Source: Fluviispira multicolorata
GTDB taxonomy: Bacteria; Bdellovibrionota_B; Oligoflexia; Silvanigrellales; Silvanigrellaceae
Length of the DNA: 64,000 bases
NCBI RefSeq assembly: GCF_009208585.1
Contig: NZ_WFLN01000010.1
Span: 1-64,000, forward strand
Direction of reading: 5' to 3'
The position numbers were made by a program, and so were the translations under genes. This document shows positions 54,421 to 64,000 of the stretch, one piece after another (the first letter of the stretch is position 1; each line of letters begins with the position of its first letter). The notes below the pieces were generated by a model that ran no database searches, had not been told where the DNA came from, and saw only the letters and a list, made by a program, of their open reading frames with translations.

Positions 54421-56190
54421 ATGCTAATAACAGTAATACCTTCAAACATATCTGCCTTAAAAAAAATACGAAGTATCCTAACGCGAGAAGAAAAACTGAA
54501 ATGGCTTATTATTGTGGCTTTTACAGTATGTCTTTCTATTTTAGAAGTTATAACAGCTTCTGTCATAGTGCTATTTGCACAAGTCTTAATTCTTCCCGAA
54601 AAAGGCCAATATTATTTATCTAAAATTGGCCTACATGATCAAATATCGCAAAGCCAAAGCATTTTATATATTGCAATCCTTTGTGGCTTAACGTATTTTA
54701 TTAAAAATTTTTTTGCAGCCATAGATGCTTTTCATTTAAATTTTTCTATTCAAGAAATGAATTATAATTTTAAAAATAAAATGCTACATCGTTATGCTCA
54801 GTCAGATTATGCATCTTATATTTCTAAAAACTCAATGCATGGATACAATGTTGTATCTGGCGATGTTGAGTTGATGTTTAATAACGCAATGCTTGCTATT
54901 GCAACTTTGCTTTCAGAAGGAATGATATCTTCTTTTCTTATTGCAATGGTTATTTATATGAATCCACCGCTTGCTATCATTATATTTGGCTTTGGTGTGT
55001 GTGTTTGGTTATCCTTAAGTAAGGGATTATTGCCGCAGTTCTATAGATGGGGCAAAAGGACTCAAGAGTCTGCTTTATACAGTAGCCAAAATTTGCTCCA
55101 ATTTTTTCACGCATTCAAAGAGATTGCACTTTTAGGAAAAAGAGATTCTTTTGTAGATGCATATAAATTCTATTCAAAGAATCAATCAAAACTTCGCGCC
55201 GTACAATCCACCACAAATGCCCTCCCAAGAATGATTATTGAAGTTATTTTTGTTGGTTTATTTGTATTTTCAATTGTTTTTTTATGTATGAGAAATGAAA
55301 ACTCAAACCAATTGATTGGTGTTTTGGGTGGGTATCTTTATGCAGGTTTTAGGATTATGCCTGGTTTAAATAGGATCATTAATCAACTCAATGTTTTTAA
55401 ATCTTCTATTCCGAGTATAGAACGAGTTTATTCTGAATATAATACAGTTGTTTCAAAAGAAAGCTATTTAGATATTAAAGATTTTTCCTTTAATGAATCG
55501 ATAAGTTTAAATAATTTATTTTATTCATATCCAAATACAAAAAAAAATGCTCTTATTAATATCAATTTAATAATTAATAAAGGTGACTGCATTGGCATAA
55601 TTGGTGAAACGGGCTCAGGAAAATCAACGCTATCAGACATCATTTTAGGTTTTTTAAAACCGACAGATGGAATCATTTTAATTGATAAAAAATATCCTGT
55701 GACTTCATTACAATGGCATAATATAATAGGATATGTCCCTCAATCCATATATTTAATTGATGATTCTATTGAAGCAAATATTGCCTTTGGTGAAACAAGT
55801 GAAAAAATCAACTCTAGCAATCTCTCAGAAGCCATAAAAGCATCACAATTATCAAAATTTATAGACAATTTACCAAATGGAATTAAAACATTTGTGGGGG
55901 AGCGTGGCGTAAGACTGTCCGGAGGTGAACGACAACGCATTGCAATAGCACGTGCGTTGTATAGAAATCCAGAAGTACTTATTTTTGATGAAGCAACTTC
56001 TGCTCTTGATAACGAAACGGAAGCAAAGCTTATAGAAACAATTCATAATGTAAGTAAAAATAGAACGGTAATTATGATTGCCCATAGATTAACTACCCTT
56101 AAAAATTGTGACAGGGTCATTGTTTTAAAATCTGGTATTATTGAAAATGAATTAAGCTACAAAGAGTTAATCCATCAGGCAGTTATATAA
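54421..56190 (+). CDS. ABC exporter, MsbA/PglK-like lipid-linked glycan flippase
   Basis: The 589-aa protein fuses a six-helix transmembrane domain (about 1-340) with one ATPase domain (from about 356). The ATPase has Walker A GETGSGKSTL, Q-loop VPQS, signature LSGGERQRIAIARAL, Walker B LIFDEATSALD and switch AHRL. Half-transporters of this size, such as PglK, flip undecaprenyl-linked oligosaccharides. It opens the third glycan block just after the decayed transposase, with a weak ribosome site. Confidence 0.88.
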   Translation: MLITVIPSNISALKKIRSILTREEKLKWLIIVAFTVCLSILEVITASVIVLFAQVLILPEKGQYYLSKIGLHDQISQSQSILYIAILCGLTYFIKNFFAAIDAFHLNFSIQEMNYNFKNKMLHRYAQSDYASYISKNSMHGYNVVSGDVELMFNNAMLAIATLLSEGMISSFLIAMVIYMNPPLAIIIFGFGVCVWLSLSKGLLPQFYRWGKRTQESALYSSQNLLQFFHAFKEIALLGKRDSFVDAYKFYSKNQSKLRAVQSTTNALPRMIIEVIFVGLFVFSIVFLCMRNENSNQLIGVLGGYLYAGFRIMPGLNRIINQLNVFKSSIPSIERVYSEYNTVVSKESYLDIKDFSFNESISLNNLFYSYPNTKKNALININLIINKGDCIGIIGETGSGKSTLSDIILGFLKPTDGIILIDKKYPVTSLQWHNIIGYVPQSIYLIDDSIEANIAFGETSEKINSSNLSEAIKASQLSKFIDNLPNGIKTFVGERGVRLSGGERQRIAIARALYRNPEVLIFDEATSALDNETEAKLIETIHNVSKNRTVIMIAHRLTTLKNCDRVIVLKSGIIENELSYKELIHQAVI

Positions 56191-56233
56191 TAGATAAAAT
56201 TCTTTGTTTTATGAAATTATCGGGAGCTAAAAA

Positions 56234-57469
56234 ATGAAATGTAGGGTATGTTCTAAAAACATAGAATCAATTATGTCCTTTGGTTCCATGCCAATTGCAA
56301 ATGGATTTTTAAGTTTAGATAAATTTAAAAATGAATATTTTTTCGAATTAAATACTGCTTTTTGCATGAATTGCAAAATGTTTCAACTCGTAGATCAACC
56401 CGACCCTAAAATGATGTTCCATGACAGCTATGCTTTTTTTTCTAGTACATCTAGAAAAATGGAAGAATATTTTAAAAATGTTGCTGAACATTTTATGAAT
56501 AATTATCTTAGAAATACAGAAAATGCTTTTGTAATTGAAATAGGTTGCAATGATGGTATAATGCTTAAGCATATTTCAAATCGTGGAATTAAGCATCTTG
56601 GAATTGAACCTTCTTCTAATGTTGCTGAAGTCGCTAAACAAAATGGCGTGAATGCAATCACTTCTTTTTTTAATGAAGAAACAGCTGCATATATTCTTGA
56701 ATCCAACAATCATGCTGATATTATTTTTGCAGCAAATGTAATGTGTCATATTCCAGATATACATTCAGTAGCCCGAAGCGTTAATTTATTATTAAAGGAA
56801 AACGGAATATTTGTTTTTGAAGACCCCTATCTTGGTGATGTTTTGCAAAAGACTTCCTATGATCAAATTTACGATGAGCATGTTTATCTTTTTAGTGTAC
56901 ACTCCATTACAAATGCATTTGGCTTAAACAATTTAGAAGTTTTTCATGTTGAACCGCAGTTAACACATGGTGGCTCTATGCGTTATTATTTATGCCGCAG
57001 AGGAAGCAAAGATATTAATATTTCAGTAACGAAACAGCTTAAGAAAGAAAAAGAATTAGGATTGGATAAATTTCAAACGTTCCAAAAATTTAAATTAAAT
57101 TGTGAACAAAATAAAAATGATTTGATAAAGCTACTTAATAAATTGAAAGAAGATGGGAAGCGTGTTGTAGGATATGCTGCAACCTCTAAAAGCACAACTA
57201 TTTTAAATTACTGTGGAATTGATTCATCTTTAATTGAGTATATCAGCGATACAACACCTATTAAATACGGAAAGTTTACCCCTGGTAGCCATATACCAGT
57301 AAAATCATATGAGGAGTTTAAAAAAGACAAACCTGATTATGCTGTTTTATTTGCTTGGAATCATTCAAATGAAATCTTTGAAAAAGAATGCGACTTTTTA
57401 AAGAATGGAGGCAATTGGATAGTCTTTGTACCTGAAGTTAAAATACTTAACAAGGAAACTTATTCATGA
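56234..57469 (+). CDS. NDP-deoxysugar C-methyltransferase-like protein
   Basis: The 411-aa protein matches TylC3/EvaC/NovU-type sugar C-methyltransferases. The N-terminal zinc-binding module has MKCRVC and FCMNCKMFQLVDQ, the SAM motif is VIEIGCNDGIMLKHI (near residue 98), followed by QIYDEHVYLFS, HGGSMRYYLC and the C-terminal VVGYAATSKSTTIL. These methylate keto-deoxysugars at carbon 3 or 5. GGGAG precedes the ATG. It overlaps the DegT gene as ATGA, which suggests a branched amino-deoxysugar. Confidence 0.85.
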   Translation: MKCRVCSKNIESIMSFGSMPIANGFLSLDKFKNEYFFELNTAFCMNCKMFQLVDQPDPKMMFHDSYAFFSSTSRKMEEYFKNVAEHFMNNYLRNTENAFVIEIGCNDGIMLKHISNRGIKHLGIEPSSNVAEVAKQNGVNAITSFFNEETAAYILESNNHADIIFAANVMCHIPDIHSVARSVNLLLKENGIFVFEDPYLGDVLQKTSYDQIYDEHVYLFSVHSITNAFGLNNLEVFHVEPQLTHGGSMRYYLCRRGSKDINISVTKQLKKEKELGLDKFQTFQKFKLNCEQNKNDLIKLLNKLKEDGKRVVGYAATSKSTTILNYCGIDSSLIEYISDTTPIKYGKFTPGSHIPVKSYEEFKKDKPDYAVLFAWNHSNEIFEKECDFLKNGGNWIVFVPEVKILNKETYS

Positions 57470-58572
57470 ACCATCAAAATAAAATTTTCTGTAGTAATCC
57501 ACAAGCACAATTTTCTAGTTACAGAGAAGAAATTCTTGAAGCAATTTTAAAAGTTTGCGAAAAAGGAACCTATATTCTTGGTGAAGAAGTTGAAGGTTTT
57601 GAAAGTGAATTTGCAACATATCACAATACCAAATTTTGTATTGGAGTCGGAAGCGGAACTGATGCTCTTACGTTAACATTAAAAGCATTTGATATTGGCG
57701 CAGGAGATGAGGTTATTACAGTATCACATACAGCTCTAGCAACATCAGCAGCTGTGTTGTTAGCTGGAGCCACTCCAGTCCTCATTGATATTGAAGAAAA
57801 TTATTACACACTAGATCCTTATAAAATTGAAGCCGCAATCACTTCAAGAACAAAAGCAATTATTCCAGTGCATTTATATGGGCAACCGTGTGACATGGAT
57901 CCTATTTTAGAAATTGCAAAAAAAAATAATTTACTTGTGATAGAAGATTGTTCTCAGGCCCATGGCGCAACTTTTAAGGGAAGAAAAGTTGGCACACTTG
58001 GAGATGCGGGTTGTTTTAGTTTTTATCCCACTAAGAATTTGGGTGCACTGGGTGATGCAGGTGGCATTATTACAGACAACGAACACTTACAAATGAGAAT
58101 TAAGCAAATACGCCAATATGGTTGGAATTCAAAGCGGATTAGCCAAGAGCCTGGTTGCGTTTCTCGATTAGACGAATTGCAAGCAGCTGTATTACGTGTA
58201 AAATTAAAACACCTCGATTCTAATAATGCAAAGCGCAATTCCATTGCTCAAGAATATGAAATGAAATTAAATAAATCACATTTAATTCTTCCAAAAATTC
58301 GACTGGAATGTGAACATGCTTTTCACCTTTATGTTGTCCGTTCACAAAAACGAGAACTATTAAAATACGATCTTGCAGAAATTGGAATTGAAACTGGAAT
58401 CCATTATGCTTATCCAGTGCATAGACATCCTGGATATTGTGATAAAATTAGAATTTCACAAGAGGGACTAGAAAGAACAGAAAAGATTGTTCAAGAAATT
58501 TTAACATTGCCAATATATCCTGAGTTTGAATCAGATAATATTTTTAAAATGAATGAAGTACTACATTTTTGA
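57466..58572 (+). CDS. DegT/DnrJ/EryC1 family sugar aminotransferase
   Basis: The 368-aa PLP enzyme aminates a keto-sugar nucleotide. Family motifs are GTYILGEEVEGFESEFA, CIGVGSGTDALTL, EDCSQAHGA and SFYPTKNLGALGDAGG, where the Lys forms the aldimine. RQYGWNSKR and LDELQAAVLRVKL also match. It most resembles 3-aminotransferases of QdtB/FdtB type. ATGA overlap couples it to the C-methyltransferase. Confidence 0.9.
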   Translation: MNHQNKIFCSNPQAQFSSYREEILEAILKVCEKGTYILGEEVEGFESEFATYHNTKFCIGVGSGTDALTLTLKAFDIGAGDEVITVSHTALATSAAVLLAGATPVLIDIEENYYTLDPYKIEAAITSRTKAIIPVHLYGQPCDMDPILEIAKKNNLLVIEDCSQAHGATFKGRKVGTLGDAGCFSFYPTKNLGALGDAGGIITDNEHLQMRIKQIRQYGWNSKRISQEPGCVSRLDELQAAVLRVKLKHLDSNNAKRNSIAQEYEMKLNKSHLILPKIRLECEHAFHLYVVRSQKRELLKYDLAEIGIETGIHYAYPVHRHPGYCDKIRISQEGLERTEKIVQEILTLPIYPEFESDNIFKMNEVLHF

Positions 58573-58650
58573 TAGAACTCAATTTAATTTAATTAGATAT
58601 GAAACGAATATATAATTTTAAAATCTTTAATTTATAGAAGTATAATAGAG

Positions 58651-59406
58651 ATGAATCAAATTAATAGTGTTTGGGAAGGTGTTTTTAAAAGCTTTGAAGA
58701 AGCTGAAGGTGACTTAGATGCATTTGATTCAGATATATGGATAAATAAACAGAAATTACGAGTTACTGAAGGGATGCAGAAGTATAGAAACAAAATTTTT
58801 CATTCAAATGAATATCCTCTTTCCATAATGATAGCAACAATTCTATCCCAAAATGAATCATTAAAAATTTTAGACTTTGGAGGAGGAATGGGACTGCAAT
58901 ATTTAGAATTAATTGCTACAGTCCCAGATGCTATGGAAAAAGTAGAGTACTATATAGTTGATGCTAAAAAATTGATTGAAAATAGACCTAGAGATCTAAA
59001 TATATTTAAAAAGTTATACTTTTTTACTAGTATTGAAAATATAAAAGAAAATATAGATATTATTCATATTGGAAGTACATTACAGTATATTGATGACTGG
59101 CGCAATCTATTAGTTATGTTGAATGCAAAGCATTCTCCATATTATTATGTATTTTCAGATATTTTAGCCGGCAATATACCAACTTTTATTAGTCATCAGA
59201 TTTTTTATAATAAAAAAATACCGATTAGACAAATAAATATAGATGAATTCAGAAATTTTGTTTATAGTTTATCATTTAAACTAATATATCTAGTAGATTT
59301 TCAAGTTCCAATTTTAGGAAACTATGAATTGCCTAATTCGTCTCTTCCTGAAAATTATAGATTAAAACATTCTTGTAATATGATTTTTAAAAAATTATCT
59401 TTATGA
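58651..59406 (+). CDS. Putative methyltransferase of the TIGR04325 (LIC12133) type
   Basis: The 251-aa protein starts with a short Trp-Glu-Gly motif (SVWEGVFKSFEEAEGD) and has a SAM-like loop LKILDFGGGMGLQYLEL (near residue 72), then YYIVDAKKLI and IIHIGSTLQYIDDWRN. This agrees with a family of glycan-cluster methyltransferases of uncertain substrate. The ribosome site is weak. The stop overlaps the formyltransferase start as ATGA. Confidence 0.75.
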   Translation: MNQINSVWEGVFKSFEEAEGDLDAFDSDIWINKQKLRVTEGMQKYRNKIFHSNEYPLSIMIATILSQNESLKILDFGGGMGLQYLELIATVPDAMEKVEYYIVDAKKLIENRPRDLNIFKKLYFFTSIENIKENIDIIHIGSTLQYIDDWRNLLVMLNAKHSPYYYVFSDILAGNIPTFISHQIFYNKKIPIRQINIDEFRNFVYSLSFKLIYLVDFQVPILGNYELPNSSLPENYRLKHSCNMIFKKLSL

Positions 59407-60149
59407 AAAATTTAATTTTTGTTTCTAAATATATAGGACTAGAGTGTTTAAAGTTCCATCTTGAAAAATATATAAATGATTATAATTATATTGTTGTAAG
59501 CGATCCAGAAAAAGAACAAATTATTAATTATCTAAAAATAAATAATATTCAATATATAGATATTGATAATTTTTCTATTAATAACTTAATGAATGAAAAG
59601 TTTGATTGGCTTTTAAATTTATGGGGAGGATACATATTTAAGCATGATATATTAGAGAGAGTTCATAACTCCTTAAATATACATCCAAGCTTTTTACCAT
59701 TTGGCCGAGGCAGAGATCCTGTTGTTTGGGCTATACGTAATAGAAGTCCTGCAGGGGTTACATTGCATGAAATAAATAATCAAGTTGATGGTGGAGATAT
59801 CTGGTATCAAGAAGAAGTGCCTTATACCCTACCAATCACAGGAAATAATTTATATCAAAAGGTAATAAATTCTTGTATAACAATTTTTAAAATCCACTGG
59901 CCTAAAATTAGAGACAAAAAATATATAAAAAGACAACAGGATACCCACAATCTACCCACATTTAAAAGAAAAGATTTATTTAGTGATCAAATTATTAATT
60001 TCAAAAATCTAAATTCTGAACAAATAGATATAATTTTGAAAATACTCGCACATGATTTTGATAAAAATTATTCCGCATTATTAATAATAGATAAAGAAAA
60101 GTTTAAAATCAGGTTTCATTTGGAAAAAGTTGATACTGAAGGAATTTAA
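59403..60149 (+). CDS. Sugar N-formyltransferase, methionyl-tRNA-formyltransferase-like fold
   Basis: The 248-aa protein has the Asn-His-Asp catalytic set of N10-formyl-tetrahydrofolate formyltransferases: Asn and His in NIHPSFLPFGRG, and Asp in NNQVDGGDIWYQEEVPY; GVTLHEI fits between them. It lacks the tRNA-binding domain, so it should formylate an amino sugar, as VioF and QdtF do. Position between aminotransferase genes supports this. Confidence 0.85.
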   Translation: MKNLIFVSKYIGLECLKFHLEKYINDYNYIVVSDPEKEQIINYLKINNIQYIDIDNFSINNLMNEKFDWLLNLWGGYIFKHDILERVHNSLNIHPSFLPFGRGRDPVVWAIRNRSPAGVTLHEINNQVDGGDIWYQEEVPYTLPITGNNLYQKVINSCITIFKIHWPKIRDKKYIKRQQDTHNLPTFKRKDLFSDQIINFKNLNSEQIDIILKILAHDFDKNYSALLIIDKEKFKIRFHLEKVDTEGI

Positions 60150-60153
60150 ATCT

Positions 60154-61296
60154 ATGCAAAATGATATTTTTATGGCTGGCCCTTGGATTACAGATTTTGA
60201 AGAAAAATTTGTTTTAGACGCCTTAAGAAATGGCTGGTATGGTAAAAATGCATATGCCTATGTAGAAAAATTTGAATATGAATTTGCAAATTATCATGAT
60301 CGTAAATATTCATTAATGACACCAAACTGCACAACTTCAATTCATTTACTACTTGCTGGCCTTGGAATACAAGATGGTGACGAAGTCATCGTTCCGGAAT
60401 GCACTTGGATTGCAAGTGCCGCACCAATTACTTATCAGCGTGCCACAACAGTATTTGCAGATATCGATCCCATAAATTGGTGCATAGATCCAATTGCTAT
60501 GGAAGAAAAAATCACTTCAAAAACAAAAGCAGTTATAGTCGTTGATTTGTATGGCAATATGCCAAATATGGATGTTTTACAGTCTATTTGCGATAAGCAT
60601 CAAATATATTTAATTGAAGATGCTGCTGAATCTCTAGGGTCAAAATTCAAAAATACCCGAGCTGGAAAGTTTGGTATTGCATCGGTATTTAGTTTTCATA
60701 GAACGAAAACAATTACTACTGGTGAAGGCGGAATGCTTTTAATGGATGATGAAAATCTTTACAAACGATGCAAATTTTTAAGAGATCATGGAAGAGCACC
60801 TGGAACTTATTTTAATACGGAAATTACCTTTAAGTATATGCCATCTAATTTAGCCGCTTCACTTGGATATGCCCAATTTTTAAGAATTGAAGAGCTAGTA
60901 GCTAAAAAAAGATGGATCTGGCAAAAATTTAAAGAAAGTTTTATTGATCTTCCTGATATTTATTTAAATCCTGAACCAGAAGGTGTTGTAAATAGTGTAT
61001 GGTGTACGGCTCTTGTTTTTGGAAAGTCGCACTCGGTCACTAAAGATTATGTCATGAATGAATTAAACCGATTAGGATTGCCATCCCGTCCTTTTTTCTA
61101 TCCCCTGACTTCGCTTCCTGCATTTGGTTCAAAATCTGAAGAGGGTCGTATAAATAGTCCTATAGCATATGATATTTCCGAAAGAGCAATAAATCTACCA
61201 TGTGCATTTAATGTGAATGAAGAACAAATAAAGCTCATAAGTGAAACAATAAAGTTAGTATTAAAAAATGTTCACAAAAATATGGTGAATAAATAA
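60154..61296 (+). CDS. DegT/DnrJ/EryC1 family sugar aminotransferase
   Basis: The 380-aa PLP enzyme has MTPNCTTSIHLLLAGLGI, DEVIVPECTWIASA, LIEDAAESLGS and SFHRTKTITTGEGGM with the aldimine Lys. The pattern resembles perosamine-synthetase-type 4-aminotransferases. A second aminotransferase beside the first implies either two amino groups or two sugars. ATG 60154 follows AAGGA at a wide spacing. Confidence 0.9.
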   Translation: MQNDIFMAGPWITDFEEKFVLDALRNGWYGKNAYAYVEKFEYEFANYHDRKYSLMTPNCTTSIHLLLAGLGIQDGDEVIVPECTWIASAAPITYQRATTVFADIDPINWCIDPIAMEEKITSKTKAVIVVDLYGNMPNMDVLQSICDKHQIYLIEDAAESLGSKFKNTRAGKFGIASVFSFHRTKTITTGEGGMLLMDDENLYKRCKFLRDHGRAPGTYFNTEITFKYMPSNLAASLGYAQFLRIEELVAKKRWIWQKFKESFIDLPDIYLNPEPEGVVNSVWCTALVFGKSHSVTKDYVMNELNRLGLPSRPFFYPLTSLPAFGSKSEEGRINSPIAYDISERAINLPCAFNVNEEQIKLISETIKLVLKNVHKNMVNK

Positions 61297-61299
61297 AAT

Positions 61300-61719
61300 A
61301 TGCAAAAAGAATTAATGGGAATAAATACACTCCAATTGATTACATTTCCACTATATGATGTTAAAAGCTCATTTCTTGTAGTTTTTGAAGGAGGAATTAA
61401 TATTCCATTTCAAGTGCAACGCCTTTTTATAGTTAAATCGCAAGAAAAAAGTAAAAGAGGTTATCATGCGCATAAAGAATGCTCTCAATTACTTATTGCC
61501 CTTAACGGTGAATGTCTGATTACTTGTGATGATGGAAATGAAAGAAAAGAATTTCTTTTAAATAAACCCTCTGAAGGTCTTTTAATTCCTCCTACAATAT
61601 GGGCCGAACAGGATTATTCTTTTGACGCAATTCTTTTAGTATTAACCGATAAGTTTTATAATGAAAATGATTACATGCGTGACTATAATGATTTTTTAAC
61701 TTTTCGAGGGGTTATATGA
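61300..61719 (+). CDS. fdtA: dTDP-6-deoxy-hexose 3,4-ketoisomerase (FdtA/WxcM-like)
   Basis: The 139-aa cupin protein moves a keto group from C4 to C3 of a dTDP-sugar, before amination at C3. Family motifs are FQVQRLFIVKSQEKSKRGYH with AHKECSQLLIALNGE, IPPTIWAEQDYSFDAILLVL and NDFLTF. The catalytic His lies in GYHAH. FdtA and QdtA give Fuc3N and Qui3N precursors, so one of the aminotransferases is likely its partner. Confidence 0.88.
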   Translation: MQKELMGINTLQLITFPLYDVKSSFLVVFEGGINIPFQVQRLFIVKSQEKSKRGYHAHKECSQLLIALNGECLITCDDGNERKEFLLNKPSEGLLIPPTIWAEQDYSFDAILLVLTDKFYNENDYMRDYNDFLTFRGVI

Positions 61720-62648
61720 AGATAGTTGTGACAGGTGCTCTAGGACATATTGGCTCAAGACTAATTAGAGAGCTTCCCAAACATTTTGACTTTCTTGAAG
61801 TAATCATTATTGATGATTTGTCCACACAACGTTTTGCAAGCCTTTTTAATTTACCAAAAAATGTTCATTATAGAATGATTGAAGGCAAAGTTCAGAATAT
61901 AGAATTAGATAAAATAATTTTAGGAGCAAAGTGCCTTATTCATTTAGCAGCTACGACAGATGCATCGGGGACAGCTGATAAGCCTGAAATGGTACATAAA
62001 AATAATTTAGAATCAACACGGGCTGTTGCAAATGCATGTCTCAAAAATAATATCCCTATTATATATCCTTCCACTACAAGTGTATACGGTTCACAAAGTT
62101 CACTTGTTGATGAAGAATGTACAGAATTATTTCCACAAAGTCCTTATGCAGAATGCAAAATAAGTGAGGAAAATTTATTAAAAGATTTGTTTAATATTGG
62201 CTTAAGGGGAATAATTTGTAGATTTGGAACCATCTATGGCACTTCTCCAGGGATGCGATTCCACACCGCGGTCAATAAGTTTTGTTGGCAAGCTGTGTTA
62301 GGCCAGCCTATTACAGTATGGGAAACGGCATTTCATCAAAAAAGGCCTTATTTAGATCTTAAAGATGCCGTAAATTCTTTTATATGGATCATTAAAAATG
62401 AATTGTACAATGGGTATATAATGAATGTAGCAACTTACAATCACACTGTAAATGAAGTGGTTGATGCTATTCAAAAGAATATTCTAAATATTCAAATTGA
62501 ATATGTGCAACACAAAATTATGAACCAGCTTTCTTATGAAGTCTCTTCTACTCGATTTTTAAATACTGGGTTTAGCTTTACAGGAAAACTGGAAATAGGA
62601 ATACTTGATACCATTTCTTTATTAAAAAATACGATTAGTAAATTTTAA
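61716..62648 (+). CDS. NAD-dependent epimerase/dehydratase (SDR)
   Basis: The 310-aa extended SDR has IVVTGALGHIGSRLIREL, a IIDDLSTQR loop, CLIHLAAT, the serine in YPSTTSVYGS and the catalytic SPYAECKISEE. RFGTIYGTSPGMRFH and QKRPYLDLKDA are usual in NDP-sugar reductases or epimerases. The exact reaction cannot be assigned. The ATG follows GAGGGG and overlaps the fdtA stop as ATGA. Confidence 0.85.
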   Translation: MKIVVTGALGHIGSRLIRELPKHFDFLEVIIIDDLSTQRFASLFNLPKNVHYRMIEGKVQNIELDKIILGAKCLIHLAATTDASGTADKPEMVHKNNLESTRAVANACLKNNIPIIYPSTTSVYGSQSSLVDEECTELFPQSPYAECKISEENLLKDLFNIGLRGIICRFGTIYGTSPGMRFHTAVNKFCWQAVLGQPITVWETAFHQKRPYLDLKDAVNSFIWIIKNELYNGYIMNVATYNHTVNEVVDAIQKNILNIQIEYVQHKIMNQLSYEVSSTRFLNTGFSFTGKLEIGILDTISLLKNTISKF

Positions 62649-62672
62649 TAAATTAAAATGAAATATTAAACA

Positions 62673-64000
<1,328 letters not shown>

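Overview
This window is strongly AT-rich (about 30-35% G+C by eye) and tightly packed with genes. It looks like the chromosome of a flagellated Gram-negative bacterium. The evidence is a complete flgG-flgA-flgH-flgI-flgJ run for the rod and the P and L rings (L rings exist only where there is an outer membrane), several lipoproteins and signal peptides, a predicted outer-membrane barrel, and a large surface-polysaccharide locus. The base composition, the frequent TTG starts and the mix of many sensory proteins with few recognisable metabolic genes would suit an Oligoflexia/Bdellovibrionota-type organism such as a Silvanigrella relative. That placement is an inference, because no rRNA lies in the window.

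Layout. 1-361: probable promoter and leader of an RNA operon reading out of the window to the left. 362-12.7 kb: dapB, then poorly characterised and signalling genes (a degenerate SixA-like protein, a two-repeat protein, a degenerate histidine kinase with a receiver domain, a predicted barrel protein, a membrane-bound RsbU-type PP2C phosphatase), a leucine-rich-repeat lipoprotein, an ABC-F ATPase and a serine hydrolase. 12.8-17.3 kb: the flagellar operon, with an unusual FlgA (no signal peptide) and an unusual FlgH (long extensions at both ends). 17.3-31.5 kb: secreted proteins of unknown role, a chemoreceptor, a repeat lipoprotein, a CHASE2 adenylate cyclase, a YqeY-like protein, a periplasmic binding protein and a cystathionine-beta-synthase-like enzyme. 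31.6-35.5 kb: a bacterial PRMT-like methyltransferase coupled to an RlmL-like rRNA methyltransferase, a MazEF-like toxin-antitoxin pair with a candidate operator, and an alkyladenine DNA glycosylase.

35.6-64 kb is glycan territory in three blocks. Block 1 (35.6-43.5 kb, plus strand, seven closely packed or overlapping genes) has a HAD phosphatase, a polytopic protein, a B12-type radical SAM enzyme, a methyltransferase, a nucleotidyltransferase, a CofD/YvcK-like domain fused to a GT2 glycosyltransferase, and a second GT2. Together they look like an uncharacterised pathway for a modified, possibly phosphodiester-decorated, lipid-linked glycan. Block 2 (43.6-53.1 kb) has a WecA-type initiating transferase with a long C-terminal extension, a decayed methyltransferase, a UDP-glucuronate-4-epimerase-like enzyme and two GT4 glycosyltransferases, one of which appears to start at ATA. 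It also has a divergent operon with a methyltransferase, a large membrane protein and a UbiA/decaprenylphosphoryl-ribose-synthase-like prenyltransferase. Block 3 (54.4-64 kb) follows a decayed IS982-family transposase. It encodes a PglK-like flippase and a deoxy-aminosugar pathway: C-methyltransferase, two DegT aminotransferases, an N-formyltransferase, a FdtA-type ketoisomerase, an SDR, RfbC and a truncated PseB-like dehydratase.

The strongest candidate for a new system is block 1, centred on the CofD-like/GT2 fusion and its nucleotidyltransferase neighbour. Family assignments here rest on motifs read by eye, and no database search was possible.
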